This document shows positions 16,915-24,934 of a stretch of 61,066 nt of DNA, piece after piece (position 1 is the stretch's first letter; the number at the start of each line of letters is the position of its first letter). A model generated the notes under the pieces. It ran no database searches. It was not told where the DNA came from and saw nothing but the letters and a program-made list of their open reading frames with translations. The stretch comes from DTJG01 sp964532995. GTDB taxonomy: Bacteria; Ratteibacteria; UBA8468; B48-G9; DTJG01. Location: positions 1 through 61,066 of the forward strand of contig CAZHJN010000005.1 in assembly GCA_964532995.1 (NCBI GenBank). The letters are read 5' to 3'. The position numbers and the translations under genes were made by a program.

Positions 16915-18668
16915 TTTTTCAATTGCTCCATCTGAGATTCAACAGAATTTACAAATCTCTCAAGATCATCAAGGTTTTCCTCTTTATAATTTTTCATTCT
17001 TATAAGATCCCGATAAACAGTGCTTTCTCTTATCTCCTCGATTCCGACACCCTTTTTTATCAGTTCCTCTGCCTGGATGTGGAATTTGATAATGGCTTTG
17101 AACATAAGAAACTGTTTTTTTGCAGAACAAAAAGTATCTGTTTCATCAAATGCACTCTGTTGAAGAAACGCATTCTTAAATAGCTGGCATGTTTCAAGAA
17201 TAATCTTCTGCGTGTTTGGAAGAACATCAGGACCGATAAGTTTGACTATCTGCTGAAGTCTCTGTTCCTTTTGCAGAAGATCAAGAATAACCTGCCTGCA
17301 CTCAATCCATTGACCATCAGTATGCACATCCCACCAGCTTTTTATTTCATCAACATATTCAGAATAACTGTCTATCCAGCTTATTGCCGGATAATGCCTG
17401 GAATATGCAAGATCTCTATCAAGAGCCCAGAAACAACGGATAAAACGTTTTGTATGGGATGTGACCGGTTCAGAAAAATCGCCACCAGGAGGAGAAACAG
17501 AAGCAATAACCGTGATGGAACCTTCCTGTCCGTTCAGATTTATTACTTTTCCTGCTCTTTCATAAAACTCTGCAAGTCTTGCGGGCAGATATGAAGGAAA
17601 ACCCTCTTCAAGCGGTATTTCCTCCATTCTCCCGGAAAGCTCTCTGAGTGCTTCAGCCCACCTTGATGTTGAATCAGCCATAAGTGCAACATCATAACCC
17701 ATATCTCTGAAATACTCGGCAATTGTAATTCCAGTATAAATACTTGCTTCTCTTGCCGCCACAGGCATGTTTGATGTATTTGCTACAAAAACTGTTCTTT
17801 CAAGCAACAGTTTCCCGGTTCTCGGATCAACAAGTCTGGTGAAATTGGCAAGTACATCCGTCATCTCATTACCTCTTTCACCGCAACCGACAAAAATAAC
17901 AACTTCTGCATCAGACCATTTTGCAAGCTGATGCTGAACAACTGTTTTCCCTGTTCCGAATCCTCCAGGAACAGCCACGCAACCACCTTTTGCCACCGGA
18001 AACAGTGTATCAATTACCCTCTGACCCGTAATAAGGGGCATGTTGACCGGTATTCTCTGCCTGTATGGCCGCTGTTTTCTAACCGGCCATCTCTGATACA
18101 TTTTGACACTGAAAATCCTTCCTTCCGCAGTTATTTCAGCAACTGTATCTTCAATACTGTAATCGCCTTCATCCACAATATAATCCAGAATTCCGACCGG
18201 ATAATCAGCTGGAGCCATAATTTTATGCTTTATCAAACCTGTCTCCTGAACCTCACCTATAATATCTCCAGGACCTATTTTTTCTCCTGCTTTTTTAACC
18301 GGGAGAAAATGCCATTTTTTCTCTCTGTCAAGTGCGGATATGTGCAAACCCCTTGATATGAAATCGCCTTCCTGAATTTTTATTTGTTCAAGCGGTCTCT
18401 GAATGCCATCAAAGATATTGCCAATCAATCCCGGTCCGAGTTCAAGAGAAAGAGGTATTCTGTCAGAATAAACTGGATCACCTGCTTTTAATGATGTGGT
18501 ATCTTCATAAACCTGAACATATGCAACATTTTCCTTTAATCTAACGATTTCTCCGACAAGATGCAATTGTCCGACTTCAACCATATCAAGTATCTTAATA
18601 TTCTCTTTACATCTTATCTGAACAACCGGACCATTTACTCTAATAATATTTCCGATTATTTCAGCCAT
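16911..18668 (-). CDS. atpA: V-type ATP synthase subunit A (catalytic)
   Basis: A 585-residue catalytic subunit. I place the start at ATG 18668 (M-A-E-I-I-G), matching family N-termini and overlapping subunit E by 8 bases; the frame extends to 18704 but would overlap more. It shows the G-G-F-G-T-G-K-T P-loop, the A-type non-homologous insert (about 115-180), the arginine-containing P-x-R-E-A-S-I-Y-T-G segment and S-R-W-A-E-A-L-R-E. It hydrolyses or makes ATP in the V1 head. All expected catalytic motifs are intact. Confidence 0.97.
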   Translation of the reverse strand: MAEIIGNIIRVNGPVVQIRCKENIKILDMVEVGQLHLVGEIVRLKENVAYVQVYEDTTSLKAGDPVYSDRIPLSLELGPGLIGNIFDGIQRPLEQIKIQEGDFISRGLHISALDREKKWHFLPVKKAGEKIGPGDIIGEVQETGLIKHKIMAPADYPVGILDYIVDEGDYSIEDTVAEITAEGRIFSVKMYQRWPVRKQRPYRQRIPVNMPLITGQRVIDTLFPVAKGGCVAVPGGFGTGKTVVQHQLAKWSDAEVVIFVGCGERGNEMTDVLANFTRLVDPRTGKLLLERTVFVANTSNMPVAAREASIYTGITIAEYFRDMGYDVALMADSTSRWAEALRELSGRMEEIPLEEGFPSYLPARLAEFYERAGKVINLNGQEGSITVIASVSPPGGDFSEPVTSHTKRFIRCFWALDRDLAYSRHYPAISWIDSYSEYVDEIKSWWDVHTDGQWIECRQVILDLLQKEQRLQQIVKLIGPDVLPNTQKIILETCQLFKNAFLQQSAFDETDTFCSAKKQFLMFKAIIKFHIQAEELIKKGVGIEEIRESTVYRDLIRMKNYKEENLDDLERFVNSVESQMEQLKK

Positions 18669-19299
18669 TGATTGCTTCTCCGAGCAGTTCCGAATAAATC
18701 TCATCGAATAATCTTTTCATTCTTGCGGAAAAAGTATTGTCGTACATTATAAAACCATCCCCTGACATACCGATGATCCCGATATCCTTAAAATCCGATT
18801 TAATAAACAGGATGGAAACTGTCTTCTTTAGATCTTTCTTACATATTTCAAGAACTTCTTTTTCAAAATCCTGATTGAAATATCCTGAATCAAGTGAAGA
18901 AAATTTTATAACCACTTCGGGGGTATCAATCACTTCTATACTTTCAAGTACAGCATTTTTAAGAAAATTTCTGTATTCTGGATCAGCCCTGAAATTTATT
19001 GCCATCTCCTGAACCTTTTCAAAAACCCTATCAGCAAATTCTTTCTTAAATTCAAGCTGTGCTTTTTTCAATTCTATTTTAGTTGTGGCTTCTGCCCTCT
19101 GTTTCTTTGTTAAAACCAGTTTCTGCGTCTTTTCTTTTTCAGCAGAAATAATATCTTCGGCGGTTTTTTTTGCAGCACTTATAATTTCTTCTGCCTTTAA
19201 TTCTGCCGCACGAATGACATCATTAACCTTTTCCAGGGTCAATTTTTCTATTTCAGAAATCAGCCTGTTAATAGCCCTTTCGTCACTCTTCTGCTCCAT
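18661..19299 (-). CDS. atpE: V-type ATP synthase subunit E (peripheral stalk)
   Basis: The 212-residue stalk protein has a long charged N-terminal helix (about 1-110), rich in Ala/Glu/Lys with hendecad-like spacing, which pairs with the G/H-type subunit. A C-terminal globular domain (about 115-212; E-V-V-I-K-F, D-x-G-I-I-G-M-S-G-D-G) contacts subunit B. The start overlaps the subunit F gene by 17 bases and the end overlaps subunit A by 8. Position and domain layout support the call although sequence conservation is low. Confidence 0.9.
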   Translation of the reverse strand: MEQKSDERAINRLISEIEKLTLEKVNDVIRAAELKAEEIISAAKKTAEDIISAEKEKTQKLVLTKKQRAEATTKIELKKAQLEFKKEFADRVFEKVQEMAINFRADPEYRNFLKNAVLESIEVIDTPEVVIKFSSLDSGYFNQDFEKEVLEICKKDLKKTVSILFIKSDFKDIGIIGMSGDGFIMYDNTFSARMKRLFDEIYSELLGEAING

Positions 19300-19567
19300 T
19301 TTGTTTCCTGTCTGCTTTTATTTTAATGCCATAAGATGCTATTTGAAGTATCAGTGGTCTCGACTTTCTGGATGTGAATGCTTTTATTTCATCCTGTATC
19401 AATGAAGCGATTCTGTCAGTTATAAGTATTATCCCCGCATCATCAAGCTCTGTTATTTTTTTAAAAGCATCTATAGCCTGTGTTCTGTTCCTGACATCAA
19501 AGGTTGAAATGTTGGCAAGCCTGAAAGCCACTGAACTTTCATAATCTGAAATACAATAGAATTTCAT
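19283..19567 (-). CDS. atpF: V-type ATP synthase subunit F
   Basis: A 94-residue Rossmann-like subunit of the central shaft. It shows an early I-S-D-Y-E-S strand, G-I-I-L-I-T-D in the middle and a P-L-I-L-Q-I-A segment near residue 72. Length (about 95-105 in the family) and position between the proteolipid and subunit E fit. The start is ATG 19567, 3 bases after the proteolipid stop. It probably modulates ATPase activity and coupling, as in other V/A-ATPases. Confidence 0.9.
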   Translation of the reverse strand: MKFYCISDYESSVAFRLANISTFDVRNRTQAIDAFKKITELDDAGIILITDRIASLIQDEIKAFTSRKSRPLILQIASYGIKIKADRKQNGAEE

Positions 19568-19570
19568 GGG

Positions 19571-19894
19571 TCACTGTGCCCTTCCAAGAATCATTATTGC
19601 TGTGATAAGGCCATAGATGGCTATACCTTCTGCAAGACCCACAAATATCAAAACCCTTCCTGTCAGCTCGGGTTTCTCGGCAAGCGCACCAACCGCTGCA
19701 GTTCCCACATACGCAACCGCAATTCCTGCAGCAATCGCTGCAATACCTGTGGAAAGAGCGGCCGCATAGAACGCTTTACCTGTGTTGGAAGGATCTATTC
19801 CTGTGGTCTGTGCAAATACATATTCCGCAGTAACAGCCAGAAAAGCCAACCCCACCTGCAGAAAATTTCCGAAAATCTTACCAGAAAATTTCAT
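19571..19894 (-). CDS. atpK: V-type ATP synthase subunit K (c-ring proteolipid, single hairpin)
   Basis: The 107-residue proteolipid begins with a cleavable-looking hydrophobic segment (about 8-28, ending V-F-A-Q). Two c-type helices follow: T-G-I-A-A-I-A-A-G-I-A and L-I-F-V-G-L-A-E-G-I-A-I-Y-G-L. The ion-binding Glu is in L-A-E-G near residue 89. This single-hairpin form resembles the Thermus L subunit rather than the four-helix NtpK. The residues after the Glu are Gly-Ile instead of the Ser/Thr pair of well-known sodium rings, and helix 1 lacks the usual Gln, so proton coupling is more likely. It has the strongest ribosome site of the operon (AAGGAGG), fitting a multi-copy ring. Confidence 0.93.
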   Translation of the reverse strand: MKFSGKIFGNFLQVGLAFLAVTAEYVFAQTTGIDPSNTGKAFYAAALSTGIAAIAAGIAVAYVGTAAVGALAEKPELTGRVLIFVGLAEGIAIYGLITAIMILGRAQ

Positions 19895-19908
19895 CCTGTG
19901 CCTCCTTT

Positions 19909-21813
19909 CTATGTTATGTATTTTTCTATCTTCTCATTGAAAACCTTTAGGGTAAGTGGTTGATACACTGTTTCCCCAGCAATGAAAAATCTTGAAAAGA
20001 ATTCGTAATAATTCAAACGAAGAGATTGTATTAATACCACCAATCCTTCAAGAACTATCACAAAGATATTTCCAAAGATTATAGCAACCCATGACAACCA
20101 GCCCGCCCAGGCATTCTTAAGCATTCCTGAAATAGCAAAAATTGTCATAAAAAATCCAAAATGGTTAAGGGTAAACGCAGAAATACGTATAAATGAAATC
20201 GTATTTGCCAGATAACCCATCATTATTTCAAAAACATGAAGAACACCTTCTATAATTCCGACAATCAATCCTTCTTTATGCCTTATGGTTTCAAAAACAG
20301 ATCTAAAGAAAATCGTTAAAATACCTACAGCAAAAATTATAGACAGTATTTTTACCGGAATAAAAACTCCTGAAAAATAGGAAACCGCTATACCCGCTCC
20401 TGCCCAGAAAATCAATCCGGAAAATAAACCTGCTTTGTCAAAGAAAAAACCTGTTTTATCCCTGTTGATTGCATGATTTATCATATTCAAAACAATCCCT
20501 GCTGTCAAAATTATCACTCCAAAAATAATACATTTACGAAACATCAATGATATATTTTCCATAGGACTTAACCAGACAGGATGAAATTCAATCCCAAAAA
20601 CACTGCCGTAAAGAAAACCGAATATTGTTGAGGCAATACCTGTAAAGGTAACAAGATACCCTGCCTGCTTGAAACTGCCTTTTGCCCGCCAGAGCATAAG
20701 AAGCCCAAAAATAATAAAAACAGCGCCATGCCCAACATCTCCAAACATCGCTCCAAACATCAAAAGGAAAGAAATTGCCACAAAAACAGTGGGATCAAGA
20801 GTGTTATATCTGGGTATTCCATATGTTTTAACTATAAGTTCAAATGGTTTCAACAGCCTGTTATGTTTGAATTTCACAGGTATCTGCTCCATTGGTACAC
20901 CGGTCTTCTCTGCGGGAATATATTCACAGTAAGATGAGCCATCAACTTTTAATATAATATCTGATGCAGTCTTAATCCGGTCCTGTGGAATCCAGCCTGA
21001 AATTATCATTGTGGTGTCAGTAACACCGGCATGGCTTCTGGCAATGGAGATTTTTTTATATATGTCCACGGAAGTTGATATTTTTTCAAGAAGATTTTGG
21101 TTTTTTCTGATTATTTTTTGAATTTCTTCATTAATCCTATTGAGTTCTAACTTCTGTTTTTCTATTTTCTCGCGGTATTGTTCCTCAGTGATATCGCTTA
21201 TTATAATGTCAGAGGATAGCCGTTGCCAGCCGATCTCCTTTTTTATTCTCTCAAAAGATTGAAAATCTTTTTTTAGAATAATCACCCCAACAATCAAAAA
21301 ATCATTTTTCACATCCGCTGGAACAATGATATGCGGTATATTTTCAAGCATATTTTCAAGAATTGAAAGACTATCAGCCTTTATTTCACCGATTTCAGAA
21401 TGAATAAAGGTATAACTGCCAGCAGGGACTGGAAGATAAACCGGTTTTTTTTCAAGGATTATCTCCAGATGAGAAATTTCCTTATGAAGCCTGTGTCTTT
21501 CTTCAAAAAGTGGTTTGAGAGTTTCTTCTATCATTGACAGTGTTGTTTCAGCTTCAGCATAAGAAACAGGCTCTGACTCGTTTGAAAAAGAAAACCCGTT
21601 TTCCTTTTCTATAAATCTGATTCTTTTCTCGATTTCCTTCCATCTGGTCGGTTCAGAATCCTGCTTCCATAAATCAATGTACTCACTGATACCAGAAATT
21701 GATGTTACATCAAAAGGATGAAAGAATCCGGCATGAAGAAGCCTCGCAAGTACAGCATTTGCTCTATTTCTTCTCACAATCGCGTTCAAAAGAACAAGTT
21801 TTTCAGAAAGCAT
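19909..21813 (-). CDS. atpI: V-type ATP synthase subunit I (a-type stator)
   Basis: The 634-residue two-part protein has an N-terminal cytoplasmic arm (about 1-330) with long coiled-coil stretches (near 75-110 and 215-255). The C-terminal half is membrane-embedded, with seven to eight helices starting near residue 350 at M-F-G-A-M-F-G-D-V-G-H-G. The final helices contain the conserved stretch R-I-S-A-F-T-L-N-H and L-E-G-L-V-V-L-I-Q-S-L-R-L-N-Y-Y-E-F-F, with the stator Arg. It forms the ion half-channels against the c-ring. Length is normal. Confidence 0.95.
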   Translation of the reverse strand: MLSEKLVLLNAIVRRNRANAVLARLLHAGFFHPFDVTSISGISEYIDLWKQDSEPTRWKEIEKRIRFIEKENGFSFSNESEPVSYAEAETTLSMIEETLKPLFEERHRLHKEISHLEIILEKKPVYLPVPAGSYTFIHSEIGEIKADSLSILENMLENIPHIIVPADVKNDFLIVGVIILKKDFQSFERIKKEIGWQRLSSDIIISDITEEQYREKIEKQKLELNRINEEIQKIIRKNQNLLEKISTSVDIYKKISIARSHAGVTDTTMIISGWIPQDRIKTASDIILKVDGSSYCEYIPAEKTGVPMEQIPVKFKHNRLLKPFELIVKTYGIPRYNTLDPTVFVAISFLLMFGAMFGDVGHGAVFIIFGLLMLWRAKGSFKQAGYLVTFTGIASTIFGFLYGSVFGIEFHPVWLSPMENISLMFRKCIIFGVIILTAGIVLNMINHAINRDKTGFFFDKAGLFSGLIFWAGAGIAVSYFSGVFIPVKILSIIFAVGILTIFFRSVFETIRHKEGLIVGIIEGVLHVFEIMMGYLANTISFIRISAFTLNHFGFFMTIFAISGMLKNAWAGWLSWVAIIFGNIFVIVLEGLVVLIQSLRLNYYEFFSRFFIAGETVYQPLTLKVFNEKIEKYIT

Positions 21814-21817
21814 ATTA

Positions 21818-22795
21818 TTATTGTTTTACTGAAAGATATTTTGATACAAAAACACTCACAAGTCGCCTTGTTTCACGCAGTTTGAGAAAAATATACCCGA
21901 GTGGAATCCCGATTGAAAATGGCTTTTCCACAAGGGCTTTTTTAATCTGGTGAATTATGATACCCTCAAGAATCCTGTCTATATCTGCAAGGTTTTCAGG
22001 TAATTTTTCAATAATTTCAAGATATCGTTGAGGCAGCTTCAATTCAACCGATGAAGTCATACTCTGGCTCATCAGTTTTCTTAAATCCTTTTCAGAAAGA
22101 GTGGCACCACCTGGAATAAATCCAGCCATTTCAGAAGGAATTTTGCCAGAATAGTATAACAGTATTCTTCCGAGCCACAAAAGGTTTTCTCTGTCTATTT
22201 CTGCACCAATAATATTTCTGGCTATGATTCTGTCAGTCGATGAAAGTCTTCCAATCGCATCCTGCAATTTCTCAAAATACTGCCTGTCTATCAAAACCTC
22301 AACCATATAAAGAGAACCGGTTTTTTCATACATTTCCTTTGCATTGCCAACAGCGGAGGCATAACCGGATTCTTCAAGCAAATCCTGTACTTCATCAATA
22401 GTTTTTGCATTGAAAATATGCGAAAACTCTCCTCTATACTGTGATTGAAAAGATTGTTGTTTTCTTTTCCATAATCTGAGTGCAAACTTAAGTTGTTCAA
22501 CCATATACCTTTCATCAAGGAGCAAAATTATACGTTTTTCGTTTTTGGATAAAAAGAATGAAGAAATCTTTTTTATTTTTTCCCTGTCGGCTTTAATACA
22601 GGAAACTTCAAATTCTTCGGGAGTAATTGATTCGCGACCCTTAATTAAATCTGCATATTCCGTTTTTTCAAGGATATCAAGAAAACCATTGAAATCAGTG
22701 CCGGATAACCTGGAAAAAAAATCTTCATCAAGAAGTTCAGAAAACATTGACCTGATTCTTGTATTAGGATAAGCATATCTTGAAATCTGTCTCAT
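21818..22795 (-). CDS. atpC: V-type ATP synthase subunit C (d-type rotor adaptor)
   Basis: An all-helical protein of about 325 residues linking the central shaft to the c-ring. The N-terminal Y-A-Y-P-N-T-R-I-R-S-M matches the Y-x-x-x-R-x-R-x-M pattern of the family. Start choice is open: ATG 22795 is taken here, while an in-frame TTG at 22804 has AGGAAA better placed and would overlap the G/H-type gene by 8 bases. The end lies 4 bases before the subunit I start. Divergence is high, but position and N-terminal motif agree. Confidence 0.87.
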   Translation of the reverse strand: MRQISRYAYPNTRIRSMFSELLDEDFFSRLSGTDFNGFLDILEKTEYADLIKGRESITPEEFEVSCIKADREKIKKISSFFLSKNEKRIILLLDERYMVEQLKFALRLWKRKQQSFQSQYRGEFSHIFNAKTIDEVQDLLEESGYASAVGNAKEMYEKTGSLYMVEVLIDRQYFEKLQDAIGRLSSTDRIIARNIIGAEIDRENLLWLGRILLYYSGKIPSEMAGFIPGGATLSEKDLRKLMSQSMTSSVELKLPQRYLEIIEKLPENLADIDRILEGIIIHQIKKALVEKPFSIGIPLGYIFLKLRETRRLVSVFVSKYLSVKQ

Positions 22796-22796
22796 C

Positions 22797-23135
22797 TCAT
22801 TCAAAAAGTTTTCCTGTAATATGACTCATGTCAATAATTCTTCTGAATATTCTGGAAGCAGCAGATTCTATAATCGGTTGCCATTGACTTTTAACAGTTT
22901 CATTCTTACTCTTTTCTTTTGAAAGAATTTTCTCCTTATTCTCTTTTATTTCCTTTTCCACCTTCTTTATCATTTCCGTGGAATTTCTGGAAGCCCTGAG
23001 TCTGGCTTCTTCTATGATACTGGCTGCCTGTTTCTCAGCATCAGAAACAATTTGTTGAGCCTTTTTCTGAGCTTCATCCAATCTTATCCTGGTTTCCTGT
23101 TCTTTTTTTACAATTTCACTGATTGTTTCTTTCAT
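22797..23135 (-). CDS. atpH: V-type ATP synthase subunit H (G-type peripheral stalk)
   Basis: A 112-residue coiled-coil protein that would pair with subunit E in the peripheral stalk. Residues ~8-75 carry the typical Q-K-K-A-Q-Q-I-V-S-D-A-E-K-Q-A run with regular Ala and charged spacing. I choose ATG 23135 (M-K-E-T-I-S); the frame stays open to 23195 but that region contains the promoter. GGGA lies 9 bases upstream. It is the first gene of the ATPase transcript. Confidence 0.85.
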   Translation of the reverse strand: MKETISEIVKKEQETRIRLDEAQKKAQQIVSDAEKQAASIIEEARLRASRNSTEMIKKVEKEIKENKEKILSKEKSKNETVKSQWQPIIESAASRIFRRIIDMSHITGKLFE

Positions 23136-23166
23136 GAATGTTGTCCCTGAACGAATCGGATAGTTT

Positions 23167-23195
23167 ATCATATCACAAAGGGCAGACCCATTCAA
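23167..23195 (-). promoter_or_regulatory. Sigma70-like promoter of the V-ATPase operon
   Basis: On the minus strand TTGAAT (23195-23190), a 17-base spacer and TATGAT (23172-23167). The transcript would start near 23160, about 25 bases before the ATG at 23135. Confidence 0.6.
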
Positions 23196-23226
23196 AAAAG
23201 GAGAAAAAATAAAATATTATCCCGAA

Positions 23227-23255
23227 TTGATACAGCAGTTGTTTTTTGATATAAT
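23227..23255 (+). promoter_or_regulatory. Sigma70-like promoter of the LsrF-like operon
   Basis: TTGATA (23227-23232), a 17-base spacer and a perfect TATAAT (23250-23255). The ribosome site AAAGGAG and ATG 23303 follow about 40 bases on. No clear operator palindrome is visible between promoter and start. Confidence 0.7.
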
Positions 23256-23302
23256 GTTTTTGCTCCAGTACACTTAACGTTTTTCTCTCAAAAGGAGAAA
23301 AA

Positions 23303-24193
23303 ATGCCAGAGATCGACGATAAAAAAGAAAAGAATTTTTATCAGGAAATCCCTCAAAAAAATAAAGCCTTTTTTCTGAAGGGTTCAAATAATTTTGACTG
23401 GGGAATGAAAAACAGACTATCTCACATTTTCAATCCATCAACCGGGAAAACAGTCATGCTTGCTGTTGACCACGGTTATTTTCAGGGTCCAACAACAGGC
23501 CTTGAAAGAATAGATGTCACCATACTTCCACTTCTTCCATATTCAGATACCCTTATGCTGACAAGGGGCATCCTGCGTTCAGTAATACCCCCGACATATC
23601 CCAATGGCATTGTGCTTCGAGCAAGCGGCGGACCGAGCATCCTGAAGGAACTTTCAAATGAAGAAATAGCAATGGATATTGAAGAAGCCATAAGATTGAA
23701 TGCTGCGGCTGTTGCCGTACAGGTTTTCATCGGTGGAGAATACGAAACCAGATCGGTGCACAATATGACACGTCTTGTGGATATGGGACAGAGATACGGT
23801 ATCGGTGTTCTTGGAGTCACAGCTGTTGGAAAGGAACTTGTAAGGGATGCAAAGTACATGCGACTTGCCTGCAGAATTTGCGCTGAACTGGGTGCAACCT
23901 ATGTAAAAACATACTATGTTGAACCTGATTTTGACACAGTAACCGCCTGCTGTCCTGTACCCATTGTAATCGCAGGCGGGAAAAAAATTCCGGAACTGGA
24001 TGCCCTGAAAATGGCTTATAATGCCATTCAGCAGGGTGCATGCGGAGTTGATATGGGACGCAATATCTTCCAGGCAGAAAATCCGGTAGCAATGATACAG
24101 GCGGTGAGAATGGTTGTGCATAAAAACATAAAAGTGCAGGAAGCATATGATTACTATCTTGAAAAACTTGGGAAAAAACCCGGAAAGGAGTAA
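23303..24193 (+). CDS. LsrF-like class I aldolase/thiolase (DeoC/FbaB fold)
   Basis: The 296-residue protein is strikingly close to E. coli LsrF throughout: Q-K-N near residue 18, D-W-G-M, I-F-N-P-x-T-G-K-T-V-M-L-A-x-D-H-G-Y, F-Q-G-P-T-T-G-L-E-R-I-D, T-R-G-I-L-R-S-V and G-V-D-M-G-R-N-I-F-Q. The Schiff-base Lys is K202 in V-K-T-Y-Y-V-E, matching K203 of LsrF. LsrF transfers an acetyl group from phospho-3-hydroxypentane-2,4-dione to CoA, giving DHAP and acetyl-CoA. Generic FbaB aldolases lack the F-Q-G-P-T-T-G-L-E-R-I-D stretch. No LsrK, LsrR, LsrG or Lsr transporter is in the window, so the in vivo substrate may not be AI-2. AAAGGAG sets the ATG. Confidence 0.88.
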   Translation: MPEIDDKKEKNFYQEIPQKNKAFFLKGSNNFDWGMKNRLSHIFNPSTGKTVMLAVDHGYFQGPTTGLERIDVTILPLLPYSDTLMLTRGILRSVIPPTYPNGIVLRASGGPSILKELSNEEIAMDIEEAIRLNAAAVAVQVFIGGEYETRSVHNMTRLVDMGQRYGIGVLGVTAVGKELVRDAKYMRLACRICAELGATYVKTYYVEPDFDTVTACCPVPIVIAGGKKIPELDALKMAYNAIQQGACGVDMGRNIFQAENPVAMIQAVRMVVHKNIKVQEAYDYYLEKLGKKPGKE

Positions 24194-24196
24194 AAA

Positions 24197-24934
24197 TTGT
24201 CAGAACAATCATTCCTTCAGTATCTGCGTTCATTAACACCAACTTTGAGCGTTGGAGTTACGGCAGCCGATATACTGCATCTTGAACAGGATCTTAAAAA
24301 ACTTGATGGTACGGGTGTGGAAATTATCCATTTTGATATCATGGATGGAAATTTCTGTCCTGAAATAACTGTTGGTGCAGGATTTGTAAAAAAAATTAAA
24401 ACAAATCTTATAAAAGACGTTCATCTTATGGTCACGAATCCGCTGAGTAAAATATCACAGTTCGCTGATGCTGGCGCTGATATTCTTACAGTTCATTATG
24501 AAGCATGTCCGTATAACATTCACGGGGTATTACAGGAAATAAAGAAACTTAAAAATCTTAACGATCCTAAACGCGGCATTGTTTGTGGAATTGCGATAAA
24601 TCCCGGGACACCGGTTGAATTTTTAAAAAGTGTGCTTGATGTTGTTGATATGATTACAATTCTCGCTGTAAATCCTGGCTGGCAGGATCAAACCTTTCTA
24701 AAATCAACAGAAAAAAAACTTAAATCAGTCATTTCCCTGATCAATGAATCAGAAAGAGATATACTTGTTGGCATTGATGGCGGGATAACGAAAGAAAATA
24801 TTGTTGATATTTCACACATGCCAGCTGATATCTTTGTCGCTGGAAGAGCAGTTTTTGATGGTAAGAATCCATCAAAAAATGCAAAAAATTTTCTTGATAT
24901 CCTGAGAAAGGGCAGGATAAAAGAAATCGTATGA
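24197..24934 (+). CDS. Ribulose-phosphate-3-epimerase-family protein (LsrE-like)
   Basis: A 245-residue TIM barrel with all RPE metal ligands in place: H45 and D47 (I-I-H-F-D-I-M-D-G), H76 (D-V-H-L-M-V) and D194 (G-I-D-G-G). The phosphate-binding A-V-N-P-G loop lies near residue 160. An N-terminal extension (S-V-G-V-T-A-A-D) and the weak G-W-Q-D-Q loop set it apart from housekeeping RPE and recall LsrE. It should epimerise a 3-hydroxy ketose phosphate. The start is TTG 24197, with AAAGGAG 6 bases upstream and 3 bases after the LsrF-like stop. It overlaps the SDR start as ATGA. Confidence 0.83.
   Translation: MSEQSFLQYLRSLTPTLSVGVTAADILHLEQDLKKLDGTGVEIIHFDIMDGNFCPEITVGAGFVKKIKTNLIKDVHLMVTNPLSKISQFADAGADILTVHYEACPYNIHGVLQEIKKLKNLNDPKRGIVCGIAINPGTPVEFLKSVLDVVDMITILAVNPGWQDQTFLKSTEKKLKSVISLINESERDILVGIDGGITKENIVDISHMPADIFVAGRAVFDGKNPSKNAKNFLDILRKGRIKEIV

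Noticed and set aside
23195..23213. AAAAAGGAGAAAAAAT upstream of the LsrF-like promoter, resembling a ribosome site
   Set aside because: No start codon or open frame follows it, and it overlaps the divergent V-ATPase promoter; taken as chance or a relic.
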